From Caldifarciminota bacterium (lineage in GTDB: Bacteria; Hydrothermota; Tepidihabitantia; SM23-42): 39,208 nt of DNA. A program made the translations under genes and the position numbers. Position 1 is the stretch's first letter, and the number at the start of each line of letters is the position of its first letter. Shown here in pieces: positions 23,006 through 31,507 of this stretch. Location of the stretch: assembly GCA_020355325.1 (NCBI GenBank), contig CP070664.1, forward strand, positions 1,560,139 to 1,599,346. Direction: 5' to 3'. The notes under the pieces are model-generated. The model saw only the letters and a list, made by a program, of their open reading frames with translations, was not told where the DNA came from and did no database searches.

Positions 23006-23830
23006 GTGTACAAGGTTTTAAAGAGAGAACAGATCGTTCCGAATATTCATCTATTAGCCATCGAGTCGTCATCTGTACACCAGAATGCACGGGCGGGTGA
23101 GTTTGTTGTGGTTCGAGCGGATGAGCGGGGTGAACGCATTCCTCTGAATCTTGTTGATTGGAATAAAGATAGTGTCAGTATGGTCTTTATGGAAGTGGGT
23201 ACGTCAACGAGTAAGCTCGCTTCTCTAAAACCCGGCGATGAGATCGCAACCCTTGCAGGACCGCTGGGTAAACCCACAGAAGAAGTGCAGGGAAAGAAGA
23301 TTGCATGTATTGGTGGGTGCTATGGAATTGGTGCACTTCTGCCCGTCATTCGTATGTTCAAAGAGAAAGGGAATCACGTTACGACAATCATTGAGGCACG
23401 CAGCGAGTTTCTCTTATACTGGCAGGATAAATTACGTGAGTATAGTGATGAGTTCCAAGAAATTACCCGTGATGGTACGAAAGGACATAAGGGTCACATC
23501 AATGATGTTCTCGTTGACTACATAAAGAAAAACAATGTCGACATGGTGTACGTTCAGGGCTGTACCTACCTTACATACTTATGCAGTGAGATAACCCGAC
23601 CGTCAGGAATCAAGACGATCGTCGGGTTAAACCCAATCATGGTCGATGCAACGGGGATGTGCGGTGTATGCCGTGTCATCGTCGCTGGCGAAACAAAGTT
23701 TGGATGCGTTGATGGTCCAGAATTTGATGGCCACCAGGTCGACTGGGATAATCTGATTGCGCGCAGAAAGATATATATCAATGAAGAAATTTCTTCACTG
23801 AGCTTCTACGAGTGTGAACGATATGGCTAA
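23006..23830 (+). CDS. NfnA/SudB-like ferredoxin-NADP+ reductase small subunit
   Basis: A 274-residue FAD-binding protein of the NfnA/SudB (sulphide dehydrogenase beta, dihydroorotate dehydrogenase electron-transfer) family. An N-terminal FAD barrel with R-I-P-L-N-L-V-D-W, a nucleotide domain with G-G-C-Y-G-I-G-A-L-L-P, and a C-terminal [2Fe-2S] site M-C-G-V-C-R...C-V-D-G-P-E-F-D-G are visible. It starts at GTG (23006), preceded by GGGAGA. In Nfn it carries the flavin that exchanges electrons with NADH, and it overlaps its NfnB partner, as usual. Confidence 0.93.
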   Translation: MYKVLKREQIVPNIHLLAIESSSVHQNARAGEFVVVRADERGERIPLNLVDWNKDSVSMVFMEVGTSTSKLASLKPGDEIATLAGPLGKPTEEVQGKKIACIGGCYGIGALLPVIRMFKEKGNHVTTIIEARSEFLLYWQDKLREYSDEFQEITRDGTKGHKGHINDVLVDYIKKNNVDMVYVQGCTYLTYLCSEITRPSGIKTIVGLNPIMVDATGMCGVCRVIVAGETKFGCVDGPEFDGHQVDWDNLIARRKIYINEEISSLSFYECERYG

Positions 23831-25220
23831 AATAGTTCCTAAAAAGACTGCGATGAGAGAACAGCCGGCGATGGAGCGCACAAAAAACTTCAATGAAGTT
23901 CCTTATGGCTATAGCGAACAAGAGGCAATACAGGAGGCAAAACGCTGCTTGCAGTGTAAGCGACCGACCTGCATGCAGGGTTGTCCTGTAGAGATTGATA
24001 TACCGGGGTTTATAGATTTAATAGCACAGCGAGACTTCCGTGGGGCGATAAAACGGCTGAAAGACAAGAATGTGTTGCCTGCGGTGTGTGGTAGAGTCTG
24101 TCCCCAGGAGGATCAGTGCGAAAAGTTATGTGTACTGGCAAAGAAGTATGAACCCGTAGGGATTGGTCGGCTCGAGCGTTTTGCCGCTGACTGGGAAGCG
24201 ACTCAGGGAGAGGCTCCGGTTCCCAAAAAACCCAAGCCTACAGGAAAGAAGGTTGCCATCATTGGCGCAGGCCCGGGTGGCTTGACCGTTGCTGGTGACT
24301 TGATAAAATTGGGCCATGCCGTGACGATATTTGAGGCCTTACATGCACCGGGTGGTGTGCTCGTCTACGGCATTCCAGAATTTCGACTGCCCAAGGTCAT
24401 CGTCTACCGAGAAGTCGATTACTTACGACGGTGCGGGGTTAACGTGGTGTTCGATTTCGTCGTTGGCAAGACCGCGACGATCGACCAGATCTTACATGAA
24501 TATGATGCAGTGTATATCGGTACTGGTGCTGGACTGCCCTGGTTCATGAACATACCGGGTGAGAATCTCAATGGCGTTTATTCGGCGAATGAGTATCTTA
24601 CTCGTTCGAATCTCATGAAGGCGTACCTCTTCCCAGAATATGACACGCCGATTGTGCGTGGTAAGCGAGTAGCCGTCATCGGTGGCGGTAATGTGGCAAT
24701 GGATTGTGCACGAACTGCACTGCGCCTCGGTGCCGATGCGGTACACAATGTCTACCGCCGTTCACGTAAAGAGATGCCGGCGCGGGAAGAGGAGATTCAT
24801 CACGCCGAGGAAGAAGGAGTGATTTTTGATATCCTGACCCTTCCGGTACGATACATGGGTGATGAGCATAACTGGGTCAAGGAGATGGAGTGCATAAAGA
24901 TGCAGCTCGGCGAGCCAGATGCATCGGGAAGGAGAAGGCCGGTGCCGATCGAGGACTCAAATTTCATCACACCAATAGACACCGTAGTATGTGCAATCGG
25001 CCAGAGCCCGAATCCCTTGATTCCCCAGACAACACCCGATTTAAAAACCGGTAAGTGGGGAAATATTGAGATAAATCCCGAGACCGGCAAGACTTCGAAG
25101 AAGGGCTGTTGGGCTGGGGGTGATGTTGTGCGTGGTGGCGCAACCGTCATTCTGGCGATGGGTGATGGCCGTGTTGCTGCCCGCTCAATGGATGACTACC
25201 TCAAAACCGGGGTCTGGTAA
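23823..25220 (+). CDS. NfnB/SudA-like, GltD-type NADPH oxidoreductase subunit
   Basis: A 465-residue flavoprotein of the NfnB/SudA/glutamate-synthase small-subunit family. The N-terminal Fe-S domain has R-C-L-Q-C-K-R-P-T-C-M-Q-G-C-P and C-G-R-V-C-P-Q-E-D-Q-C-E-K-L-C for two [4Fe-4S] clusters. G-A-G-P-G-G-L is the FAD site and G-G-G-N-V-A-M-D-C-A-R the NADP(H) site. In NfnAB this subunit bifurcates electrons from NADPH to ferredoxin and NAD+. I start at the ATG at 23823, overlapping the SudB stop by 8 nt; a GTG at 23814 is possible. Last gene of the redox operon. Confidence 0.94.
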   Translation: MAKIVPKKTAMREQPAMERTKNFNEVPYGYSEQEAIQEAKRCLQCKRPTCMQGCPVEIDIPGFIDLIAQRDFRGAIKRLKDKNVLPAVCGRVCPQEDQCEKLCVLAKKYEPVGIGRLERFAADWEATQGEAPVPKKPKPTGKKVAIIGAGPGGLTVAGDLIKLGHAVTIFEALHAPGGVLVYGIPEFRLPKVIVYREVDYLRRCGVNVVFDFVVGKTATIDQILHEYDAVYIGTGAGLPWFMNIPGENLNGVYSANEYLTRSNLMKAYLFPEYDTPIVRGKRVAVIGGGNVAMDCARTALRLGADAVHNVYRRSRKEMPAREEEIHHAEEEGVIFDILTLPVRYMGDEHNWVKEMECIKMQLGEPDASGRRRPVPIEDSNFITPIDTVVCAIGQSPNPLIPQTTPDLKTGKWGNIEINPETGKTSKKGCWAGGDVVRGGATVILAMGDGRVAARSMDDYLKTGVW

Positions 25221-25232
25221 TTCTTTTGGGTC

Positions 25233-25269
25233 ATCAGTTTATCAGGGTATCAGGTAATCAGGATATCAG
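25233..25269 (+). repeat. Five ATCAG units at exact 8-nt spacing
   Basis: ATCAG occurs at 25233, 25241, 25249, 25257 and 25265, a strict 8-nt period with the filler drifting between units. It lies just after the NfnB/SudA-like gene, in the 190-bp space between convergent operons. That space holds no gene and no clear T-tailed terminator. The style recalls the 52-bp repeats at 151-285. Confidence 0.8.
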
Positions 25270-25410
25270 GAAATTATGTGTTCAGTTGTAGCAATGCATT
25301 TGTCAATTTTAAAATTAACTAATTAACAAATCAACTCTGTATTCATCATCACTGAAAAGACCTGGTTGGGTGACGATAGTATATTAAGGTCTAAATGTCC
25401 GCATTGGGTT

Positions 25411-25698
25411 TTAGTACCGATAGCGTATTTCGAAATCTTTAAACTCATCCATGGCGTCTTCCCAGTGGATTTCTACATGTTCGACCGAAGCGAAGTCAGG
25501 ACCCTTATGACACCACTGAATGAGTTCTTCTACTTTTTCTTTTGATCCCTCCGCGACAACCTCGACTCTGCCATCAGAGAGATTTCGTACCCAACCGGTT
25601 ACATTCAGCGACCGCGCAACGTTCTCGGTGTGTGATCTGAAAAATACTCCCTGGACTATGCCTGAAATGTAGAGATGTGCCCGTATAATTTCTTTCAT
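25411..25698 (-). CDS. acyP: Acylphosphatase
   Basis: A 95-residue enzyme hydrolysing acyl phosphates. The phosphate loop G-I-V-Q-G-V-F-F-R with R21 and the catalytic N39 in V-R-N-L-S-D-G are in place, and length is normal. It is the last gene of the six-part overlapping operon, sharing ATGA with the GH130 gene. Its metabolic link to the sugar genes is unclear; it may be carried passively. Confidence 0.94.
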   Translation of the reverse strand: MKEIIRAHLYISGIVQGVFFRSHTENVARSLNVTGWVRNLSDGRVEVVAEGSKEKVEELIQWCHKGPDFASVEHVEIHWEDAMDEFKDFEIRYRY

Positions 25699-26870
25699 GT
25701 TTTGCAGTAGTTCAGCAAATAATCAACTAAATTGTTGAGACTGCAACTCAACAGTGTAATATATTTATCTCCGGCTCCACAATAGATGAGTAGTTTTTCA
25801 TTTACTGCAATTGCACCAACTGGGAATATGACACAGGGAACGTCGATCGGAAATCTTTTATTACCATGCAATTCATAGGGTGCAGAGGGAATATAGATAG
25901 GACTGCGGGTTCGTGCGATTACTTTGTGAGGATCTTCTGAATCTAAAAGAGCAGCACAGATTGAATAACCGCGCTCAATTTTTCTTTTTACACCATATTC
26001 ACGCGTGATATTGATACTTATCTCTCCCACTGCATGATAGAGCATCAGGAATCCTTGACTTGTGTTAATCAATTGCGTAGATGGTCCAATCTTTTCTTTT
26101 TCGTGTGCGAGCTCTCCGGCTCGGAACAAGAGACTTTTATTTCTTTGTACATATAGTTTCTGCCACTTTTCTTTGTGTCTTGCAGGATGCAATAGTTGTT
26201 CAAGCCCGCACTCGAGCAGCGCCAGATGCATATGGGGATGGAGGCGTAAAAGAAGGTATGTCTTTTTTCCTATAAAGAATGGAATAACATTTCGGCTATC
26301 AAAGACGTCGACCATGCCATGGTATATAATGTCTATAAAGTCATCCGTCGAGTAAACTACGATTCTATCTGCATTTCCACCCCTAAATGGCGGTTTTACT
26401 TTACCGCATCCTATTAAGAGATATTTTTGATTATACTTTATGATTCGTACATCTTCTATGCCATAGATAAAGTCCTTGTGGTCTGTTCCATCGCCACGAA
26501 TAACAGTGCTCTTTAATCGCTTGAATGCAATGCCATCGTTACTGTGGAGAGGCCATATTTCAGAGATATAGTTTTCGAGACAGTAACGCTTAATGCCCAG
26601 TTTTTCATCAAAATATGTACTCCTCTTATAACCTTTGTGGCAGCGCGGAAGTAGTATTATGCTATTTCTATAAATTTCTGTACCAGGATTGAAAACCGAA
26701 CCAATGTTGAGTTTATTCTGCTCACGCCACATGAGGTCCAAGTCTCTCGGCTCGACAATAGGATTATTCCTATAACAAGATAATTTAAATATTACTTCCT
26801 TTGATTTGGTTTTTACAACCTCACCGTTTCCTAGCTGCATGATTTTTTTAGCCAGAATCGATTTAACCAT
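25695..26870 (-). CDS. Glycoside hydrolase family 130 (mannoside phosphorylase-like)
   Basis: A 391-residue GH130 protein, a five-bladed-propeller family that phosphorolyses beta-mannosides and related bonds. Motifs are S-V-F-N-P-G (58-63), Y-G-I-E-D-V-R-I with the general-acid D140, G-P-S-T-Q-L-I-N-T-S-Q-G-F-L-M-L-Y-H and a late V-P-C-V-I-F-P...Y-C-G-A-G-D. No signal peptide, so cytoplasmic. It overlaps the preceding glycosyltransferase by 8 nt, so a mannoside made or recycled by this operon is a fair guess; linkage is not readable. Confidence 0.87.
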   Translation of the reverse strand: MVKSILAKKIMQLGNGEVVKTKSKEVIFKLSCYRNNPIVEPRDLDLMWREQNKLNIGSVFNPGTEIYRNSIILLPRCHKGYKRSTYFDEKLGIKRYCLENYISEIWPLHSNDGIAFKRLKSTVIRGDGTDHKDFIYGIEDVRIIKYNQKYLLIGCGKVKPPFRGGNADRIVVYSTDDFIDIIYHGMVDVFDSRNVIPFFIGKKTYLLLRLHPHMHLALLECGLEQLLHPARHKEKWQKLYVQRNKSLLFRAGELAHEKEKIGPSTQLINTSQGFLMLYHAVGEISINITREYGVKRKIERGYSICAALLDSEDPHKVIARTRSPIYIPSAPYELHGNKRFPIDVPCVIFPVGAIAVNEKLLIYCGAGDKYITLLSCSLNNLVDYLLNYCKT

Positions 26871-27921
26871 TTTTTAGCAGTTGTTTGAATAAATTAATGA
26901 ATTCATCAGCGATTATACTGGGAGAATGTGTTATTGCGTAACTATGTGCTGCCCCAATTGTTTTATCGACAATTTTATCATGATTAAATATTTGAACGAT
27001 TAATCGCTTGAGTTCACCTTCATGAGCATACTTTATGACCTCTTTGTTTAAGAACCAAACAAATTCTGTATTTGATGTCATAACGGGTGTGGATGTCCCG
27101 AGGCACATCAGGATCGAGCTTGGAACAACTGCCTCACCTTTCCGTATCTCGCTTTTTTCTTTATGGATGAGGTATACATCCGAGGCATGCAGGTATTTAT
27201 AGATGTTCTGCATTGGTGCTAACTCGTGTCGCACGTCAATGAATTGATATTCTTTGAATCGTTGTAAGTCGGTTTTAATGTATTGTGGGTCAGCGAGAAT
27301 GAGAAATAAAAATGGCGAACTCTCATGAAGATCCTTCAATGCCGGAAGAACAGGAAAGATGTGTAATTGCGGTGCCCAGCCAAAACTAAAAATTATTTTT
27401 GTATCCTCAGACAACCTCAACTCTCTTCTCGAGAGCCGTTTGTCGCCACGTTCGACATAGTTAGCAGGATAAGGAATTATATAGATGTTTTTATACTTGC
27501 TTATCCATTGTCGTTTATAACGTTCATCAAAACATACTACTGCATCAAAAGCGAAATCGTAGAATAGAGGGTTTGAAGGTAATTGCCGTTCATGAACCAC
27601 ATAGACTATCTTCGCCTTTTTCTTAATTTCTGGATAGATTTTTTTTAACGGCTCTAATGGTATCCATTCTAAACGCTGAATGAGCAAAATTTCATACTTA
27701 TTTTCCAAAAATGGCTCAGGATGAAAGTATGTGTCGGTGTGGTCTCCTTCATCACTGCTGCATCTGATGACATAATCTTCGTCCTGACTTATCGGGCGAA
27801 TATTCTGAGGTGCAAAGACAGATACCGTGTGTCCTTTTTTTATAAATTCTCTGCCAACTAATTCTGAATGTAGTGACACACCACAGGCAGAATTCCACCT
27901 CGATAATATAGAGATCTTCAT
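26863..27921 (-). CDS. GT-B glycosyltransferase
   Basis: A 352-residue GT-B-type transferase. The N-terminus W-N-S-A-C-G-V-S-L-H-S-E-L with a following F-I-K-K-G-H-T-V-S-V-F is the acceptor-domain pattern of GT4-like enzymes. The second domain contains F-S-F-G-W-A-P-Q and the donor-side H-A-S-D-V-Y-L-I-H-K plus V-P-S-S-I-L-M-C-L-G. The usual E-x7-E is weak, so family assignment within GT-B is uncertain. ATGA overlap with the upstream transferase. Confidence 0.8.
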   Translation of the reverse strand: MKISILSRWNSACGVSLHSELVGREFIKKGHTVSVFAPQNIRPISQDEDYVIRCSSDEGDHTDTYFHPEPFLENKYEILLIQRLEWIPLEPLKKIYPEIKKKAKIVYVVHERQLPSNPLFYDFAFDAVVCFDERYKRQWISKYKNIYIIPYPANYVERGDKRLSRRELRLSEDTKIIFSFGWAPQLHIFPVLPALKDLHESSPFLFLILADPQYIKTDLQRFKEYQFIDVRHELAPMQNIYKYLHASDVYLIHKEKSEIRKGEAVVPSSILMCLGTSTPVMTSNTEFVWFLNKEVIKYAHEGELKRLIVQIFNHDKIVDKTIGAAHSYAITHSPSIIADEFINLFKQLLKNG

Positions 27922-29039
27922 TTTTTATATAGGTCTACATGCATTTTTGCTACCGATGTCCAAGATGTCTTGCTACGATATATCTCAGTTCTCTCAAGGA
28001 CATAATGCAAAAAATCCTCGTCACGAAAAAGTCTGAGGGCAATCTTTGCAATTCCTGAAGAATTGTACGGCAGAATTAATAGTTCATCTGAAATATTTTT
28101 CAGTTCTTCAAATTTAGGAATCCTCGATGCGATGATTGGTTTTTTCGCCCCAATTGATAGATGGAATGAACCAGATGCTGAGCGATCTTCTTCGTAGTAC
28201 GGAAAGAGGACTACATCAGATGAGCCAAATATGTATGGCACAGCTTCATTTGGAAAGAATCTATTTGGCAAGATAACGTATGATTGGAGCTCGAGCTCTT
28301 CTATTTTTTTCTGGATTGACTCAAGATAGTCTTTCTCTTTTTGTTTGGCAGTGGGGGCAAGACCCCCAGCAATGAACAGGTATACATTAATATTGTGTTC
28401 TAAGATCTCTTTTAAGGCCTTGAGCATTACATCGAGACATTTATGAGGTTTAACAAATCCAAAGCTCAACATGATCTTACTATCGTGCGGTAACGCAAGT
28501 CTTGTCCGGGCTTTCTTTTTATCAACGTTGCTGAGCTCTGAGCCATGGGGGATTACATGAATCTTTTCGATTGGTATACCAAGCCTTTCGAGAATTGCCT
28601 TTTGCGATTCAAGGTGAACGACAACGTCATCCGCCAGTTGAGCAATGCTCTGTGCATACTGCTCATCAATTGCTCCTCGTTCTGAAAATTGCGCAGGCCG
28701 TATGCAGTGAATTGTTATTACGCGTCTCGTTTTTCCTTCTAATCTCTGCAGAAGGCGAAGCAGGCGGTCGTCAAACTTGTAGATACTGTATTCATGTTGA
28801 ATGTGCACAATATCCGATTCTTTTACGTGATCAAAAATAGATTCAGTATAGTCTTCGTTTCTATTCCAACAGGATACTACTTCAAAATTACGTTCTTTTT
28901 GAGGTGATGCACCGTTCTCAGCTGCAATTGTTATATTTAATTCTGGACTTACTGTTCTTATGCCATTAACGAGATAATCGGTATAGGTAGCAATACCACA
29001 CTGCTGTGGTAAATATGTTGATACAAAGGCAAGCCTCAT
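27918..29039 (-). CDS. GT4-type glycosyltransferase
   Basis: A 373-residue GT4-like enzyme. It begins V-S-T-Y-L-P-Q-Q-C-G-I-A-T-Y-T, the typical glycine-rich acceptor loop, with a central V-I-P-H-G-S, L-S-F-G-F-V-K-P-H-K-C (donor domain start) and Y-Y-E-E-D-R-S-A-S-G-S-F-H-L-S-I-G-A carrying the acidic/nucleotide-binding region. Probably uses a nucleotide-activated hexose in the cytoplasm. Overlaps the fusion gene before it by 4 nt. Confidence 0.87.
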   Translation of the reverse strand: MRLAFVSTYLPQQCGIATYTDYLVNGIRTVSPELNITIAAENGASPQKERNFEVVSCWNRNEDYTESIFDHVKESDIVHIQHEYSIYKFDDRLLRLLQRLEGKTRRVITIHCIRPAQFSERGAIDEQYAQSIAQLADDVVVHLESQKAILERLGIPIEKIHVIPHGSELSNVDKKKARTRLALPHDSKIMLSFGFVKPHKCLDVMLKALKEILEHNINVYLFIAGGLAPTAKQKEKDYLESIQKKIEELELQSYVILPNRFFPNEAVPYIFGSSDVVLFPYYEEDRSASGSFHLSIGAKKPIIASRIPKFEELKNISDELLILPYNSSGIAKIALRLFRDEDFLHYVLERTEIYRSKTSWTSVAKMHVDLYKK

Positions 29040-30349
29040 GCCTTTGCGAGAACCACAACTCTTCGGATATTCTCTACATTCATGAGCGCTGCAACAGCTG
29101 AGAGCGCAAGAGCAGGTTGATTAAATAACCCACCGAGAAAGATGAGAAATATTCTCCAATCGCGACCTATTCTAAAATAGTAACCTCCTCTACGTCTCAT
29201 CGTACGGTCATATTTGTCTGCTGTATAGCTATTTATTAATGAACCGATGATTGCTACCATGCCAATGAATATCCAGACAACACTGCCGATGGCTTGATAC
29301 GTGTGATAGGTGAGACCGAGCAGGAGAACGGCGTCGGCATATCTATCGAGTACGGCGTCAAGCCATCCACCGAATTCTGTTTCTAAAAATTTGAGTCGTG
29401 CAATCTCGCCATCGCATCCATCAAGAATTGAGGAAAATTGTGCGAGCATTGCACCAATGAGTAAATTGACATACCCTCCTAAGAAGAAGAACAGCGCCGC
29501 GACAGTAGAAGTTATGAAACAGAAACAGGAAATACAATTAGGATGAATCTTGGTCCTCAAAAGAAGTTTTGTAATTCGTATGGAGAGCGGCCGATTAATG
29601 TAACGTGAGATAATACCATCAGATGGTTTCTTTAAGAAGGTACGTGTCAAGTGCTCTTCAGCTTGTTTGAGCCGTACTTCATCATCGACGTCAATCCAGT
29701 AATAGTCATTAACTTCGCATGTCTTCGCCGTGCCTTTTTTAGCCAATATTCGCACACCATCAGAAAGCGTGGTTTCACCTTTTTTTATACTCTCTTCGAG
29801 TGCTTTAAAGATTGCTGGCGAGCACAGAAAAATACCAGTATCAAAGGCATTGTATGTATCAATATTTTTACCGATATCTAATGCCTTGCTATCTTTCACG
29901 TAAACTTTTGTTACATCATCATGGTCAATGAAATAATTTTGTTCAATATGGGAATCTATTGCCAACATAACTTCGTCATTCTTTATCCCTGCATTTTTTA
30001 ATTTTGTGATTATTGCTTCATTGAAAATGTGATCGGCCATCAAGAGAATAAAATTCTCCTTGATCGTGTTTTTTGCCTTCAATACTGATATACCATTCTC
30101 TTTGTGCCACTCATCATTATAAAGGCAGGTAATTTTTATATTTCTTCGCCTACCAAAACGTTCTAAGTAGTCTGTAAGTCTCTCGCTGTTATAACCGGTG
30201 ACGACATAAAAATCATCGATACCTGCCCGTTGGGTGCGCAGTATGACCCGCGCAATGAGGGATAATCCCAGTAGTCTTACGAGTGGTTTTAAGTCGGCCT
30301 TTGACGCAAGTCGTGTTCCCTGTCCACTTGCAATTATGAGGCATTTCAT
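29036..30349 (-). CDS. Nucleotidyltransferase / CDP-alcohol phosphatidyltransferase fusion (IPCT-DIPPS type)
   Basis: A 437-residue fusion. Residues 1-235 are a sugar-phosphate nucleotidyltransferase (L-I-I-A-S-G-Q-G-T-R-L, K21-P-L, L-L-M-A-D-H). Residues 245-437 are a membrane CDP-alcohol transferase with the full motif D310-x2-D313-G-x2-A317-R318-x8-G327-x3-D331-x3-D335. This layout matches the bifunctional inositol-1-phosphate cytidylyltransferase/di-myo-inositol-phosphate-phosphate synthase of Archaeoglobus, Thermotoga and relatives, which makes the solute di-myo-inositol phosphate. A phospholipid head-group role is the alternative. It has an exceptionally strong ribosome site (GAGGAGGTGAT) and opens the operon. 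Confidence 0.85.
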   Translation of the reverse strand: MKCLIIASGQGTRLASKADLKPLVRLLGLSLIARVILRTQRAGIDDFYVVTGYNSERLTDYLERFGRRRNIKITCLYNDEWHKENGISVLKAKNTIKENFILLMADHIFNEAIITKLKNAGIKNDEVMLAIDSHIEQNYFIDHDDVTKVYVKDSKALDIGKNIDTYNAFDTGIFLCSPAIFKALEESIKKGETTLSDGVRILAKKGTAKTCEVNDYYWIDVDDEVRLKQAEEHLTRTFLKKPSDGIISRYINRPLSIRITKLLLRTKIHPNCISCFCFITSTVAALFFFLGGYVNLLIGAMLAQFSSILDGCDGEIARLKFLETEFGGWLDAVLDRYADAVLLLGLTYHTYQAIGSVVWIFIGMVAIIGSLINSYTADKYDRTMRRRGGYYFRIGRDWRIFLIFLGGLFNQPALALSAVAALMNVENIRRVVVLAKA

Positions 30350-30390
30350 CTAAAATCACCTCCTCGCCCCACATACAGAAATCTCGCTTT

Positions 30391-30421
30391 GTATTTACTC
30401 GCAATGATAAGATGTAAATAC
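30391..30421 (-). promoter_or_regulatory. Hairpin in the leader of the fusion-gene operon
   Basis: GTATTTAC (30391-30398) and GTAAATAC (30414-30421) form a perfect 8-bp inverted repeat around 15 nt. It lies within the roughly 100-nt leader between the promoter at 30457-30484 and the start codon. It could be an operator or an mRNA hairpin. Confidence 0.45.
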
Positions 30422-30456
30422 TTCGCGCATTCTACATCAAACTTTTTCCTTATTAC

Positions 30457-30484
30457 ATTATACCTCTTTCTTGACTTACGTCAA
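30457..30484 (-). promoter_or_regulatory. Promoter of the glycosyltransferase-GH130 operon
   Basis: Minus strand: TTGACG (30484-30479), 16 nt, TATAAT (30462-30457). Its -35 box overlaps the 3' end of rlmN. The predicted start near 30450 gives a leader of about 100 nt ending in a strong Shine-Dalgarno sequence, unlike the leaderless operons. Confidence 0.65.
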
Positions 30485-31501
30485 GAATTTATTCCCGGCA
30501 AGTTGTCCACAGCCTGCGAGAATATCCTGGCCTCTCGATTTTCTGAGAGTTATTGTATGGTGAGACGTTAAAAGATATTGATAAATCTTTTCAATTTTTT
30601 CACGAGCAGGCTGTCTGTATGGAAGCAGCGGGTGTGGATTATAGGGGATGACATTTATTTTAGCTCGTATGCCCTTTAGTAATTTAAGTAATCTCTGCGC
30701 GTCTACTATGCGGTCGTTCACGTTTTCAATTATCACATACTCAAACGTCACCATATTTTTTTTGAGTGAGTATTCTCTCGCGAGTTTTAGTAGTTCACGT
30801 AGTGGGTTTTTTTTGGCCACCGGCATCATTTCCTTGCGTAGCTCTTCATCTGAGAAATTGAGTGATACTGCGAGTTTCACCTTTAACGGTGTGTGCAGCA
30901 GGTGTTCAATCCCCTCGATCAGTCCAACCGTAGATATTGTCATGTGCCGCTGGCTGATACCAAGCCCAATCGGTGAACAGAGAATTTCGATTGCTCCTTC
31001 AACTTCTCTTATGTTTAAGAGCGGTTCTCCCATTCCCATAAAAACAACATTAGTAATTTTATTCTTGAGATTATCTTGAATCAGAAGAATCTGGTCGGCA
31101 ATTTCATATGCCTTCAGGTTTCTTTCAAAACCTATGAGTGATGTGGCACAAAATGTGCATCCTAATGGGCAGCCAACTTGTGTAGAGACACATACAGTTT
31201 TTCTCTTGGCTTCTGGGATGAATACTGCTTCGATATGGTTGTCATCTTCTAACGTCAACAAAAATTTTTTTGAATCATCTCTCGCACATGTCTCTTTTTC
31301 TTTTTTTAAACCTGATATAATAAATTTTTCTGAAAGCAATTTTCTCAATTCCTTCGATATATTAGTCATAACGGAAAAATCTTCGGTACTTTTCTGCCAT
31401 ATCCATTGAAATAGTTGGTCGGCTCGATATGGTTCGAATCCGAAATCAACCATAATATTTTTCATTGAGGTGAGAGAATAACTTTTCAGATTTTTAGCCA
31501 T
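30476..31501 (-). CDS. rlmN: 23S rRNA/tRNA adenine-C2 methyltransferase RlmN
   Basis: A 341-residue radical-SAM enzyme that methylates A2503 of 23S rRNA (and A37 of some tRNAs). The cluster motif is C111-x3-C115-x2-C118 within Q-V-G-C-P-L-G-C-T-F-C. The C-terminal S-R-G-Q-D-I-L-A-G-C-G-Q-L supplies the methylated cysteine C331. M-G-M-G-E-P-L-L-N is the SAM-binding GEP motif. Normal length. The ATG lies 6 nt after a TATACT box and lacks a ribosome site, so it is probably leaderless. Confidence 0.96.
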   Translation of the reverse strand: MAKNLKSYSLTSMKNIMVDFGFEPYRADQLFQWIWQKSTEDFSVMTNISKELRKLLSEKFIISGLKKEKETCARDDSKKFLLTLEDDNHIEAVFIPEAKRKTVCVSTQVGCPLGCTFCATSLIGFERNLKAYEIADQILLIQDNLKNKITNVVFMGMGEPLLNIREVEGAIEILCSPIGLGISQRHMTISTVGLIEGIEHLLHTPLKVKLAVSLNFSDEELRKEMMPVAKKNPLRELLKLAREYSLKKNMVTFEYVIIENVNDRIVDAQRLLKLLKGIRAKINVIPYNPHPLLPYRQPAREKIEKIYQYLLTSHHTITLRKSRGQDILAGCGQLAGNKFLT

Positions 31502-31507
31502 TTATAT

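Noticed and set aside
25233-25269. CRISPR array
   Set aside because: Units are only 8 nt with no spacers and there are no cas genes in the window.
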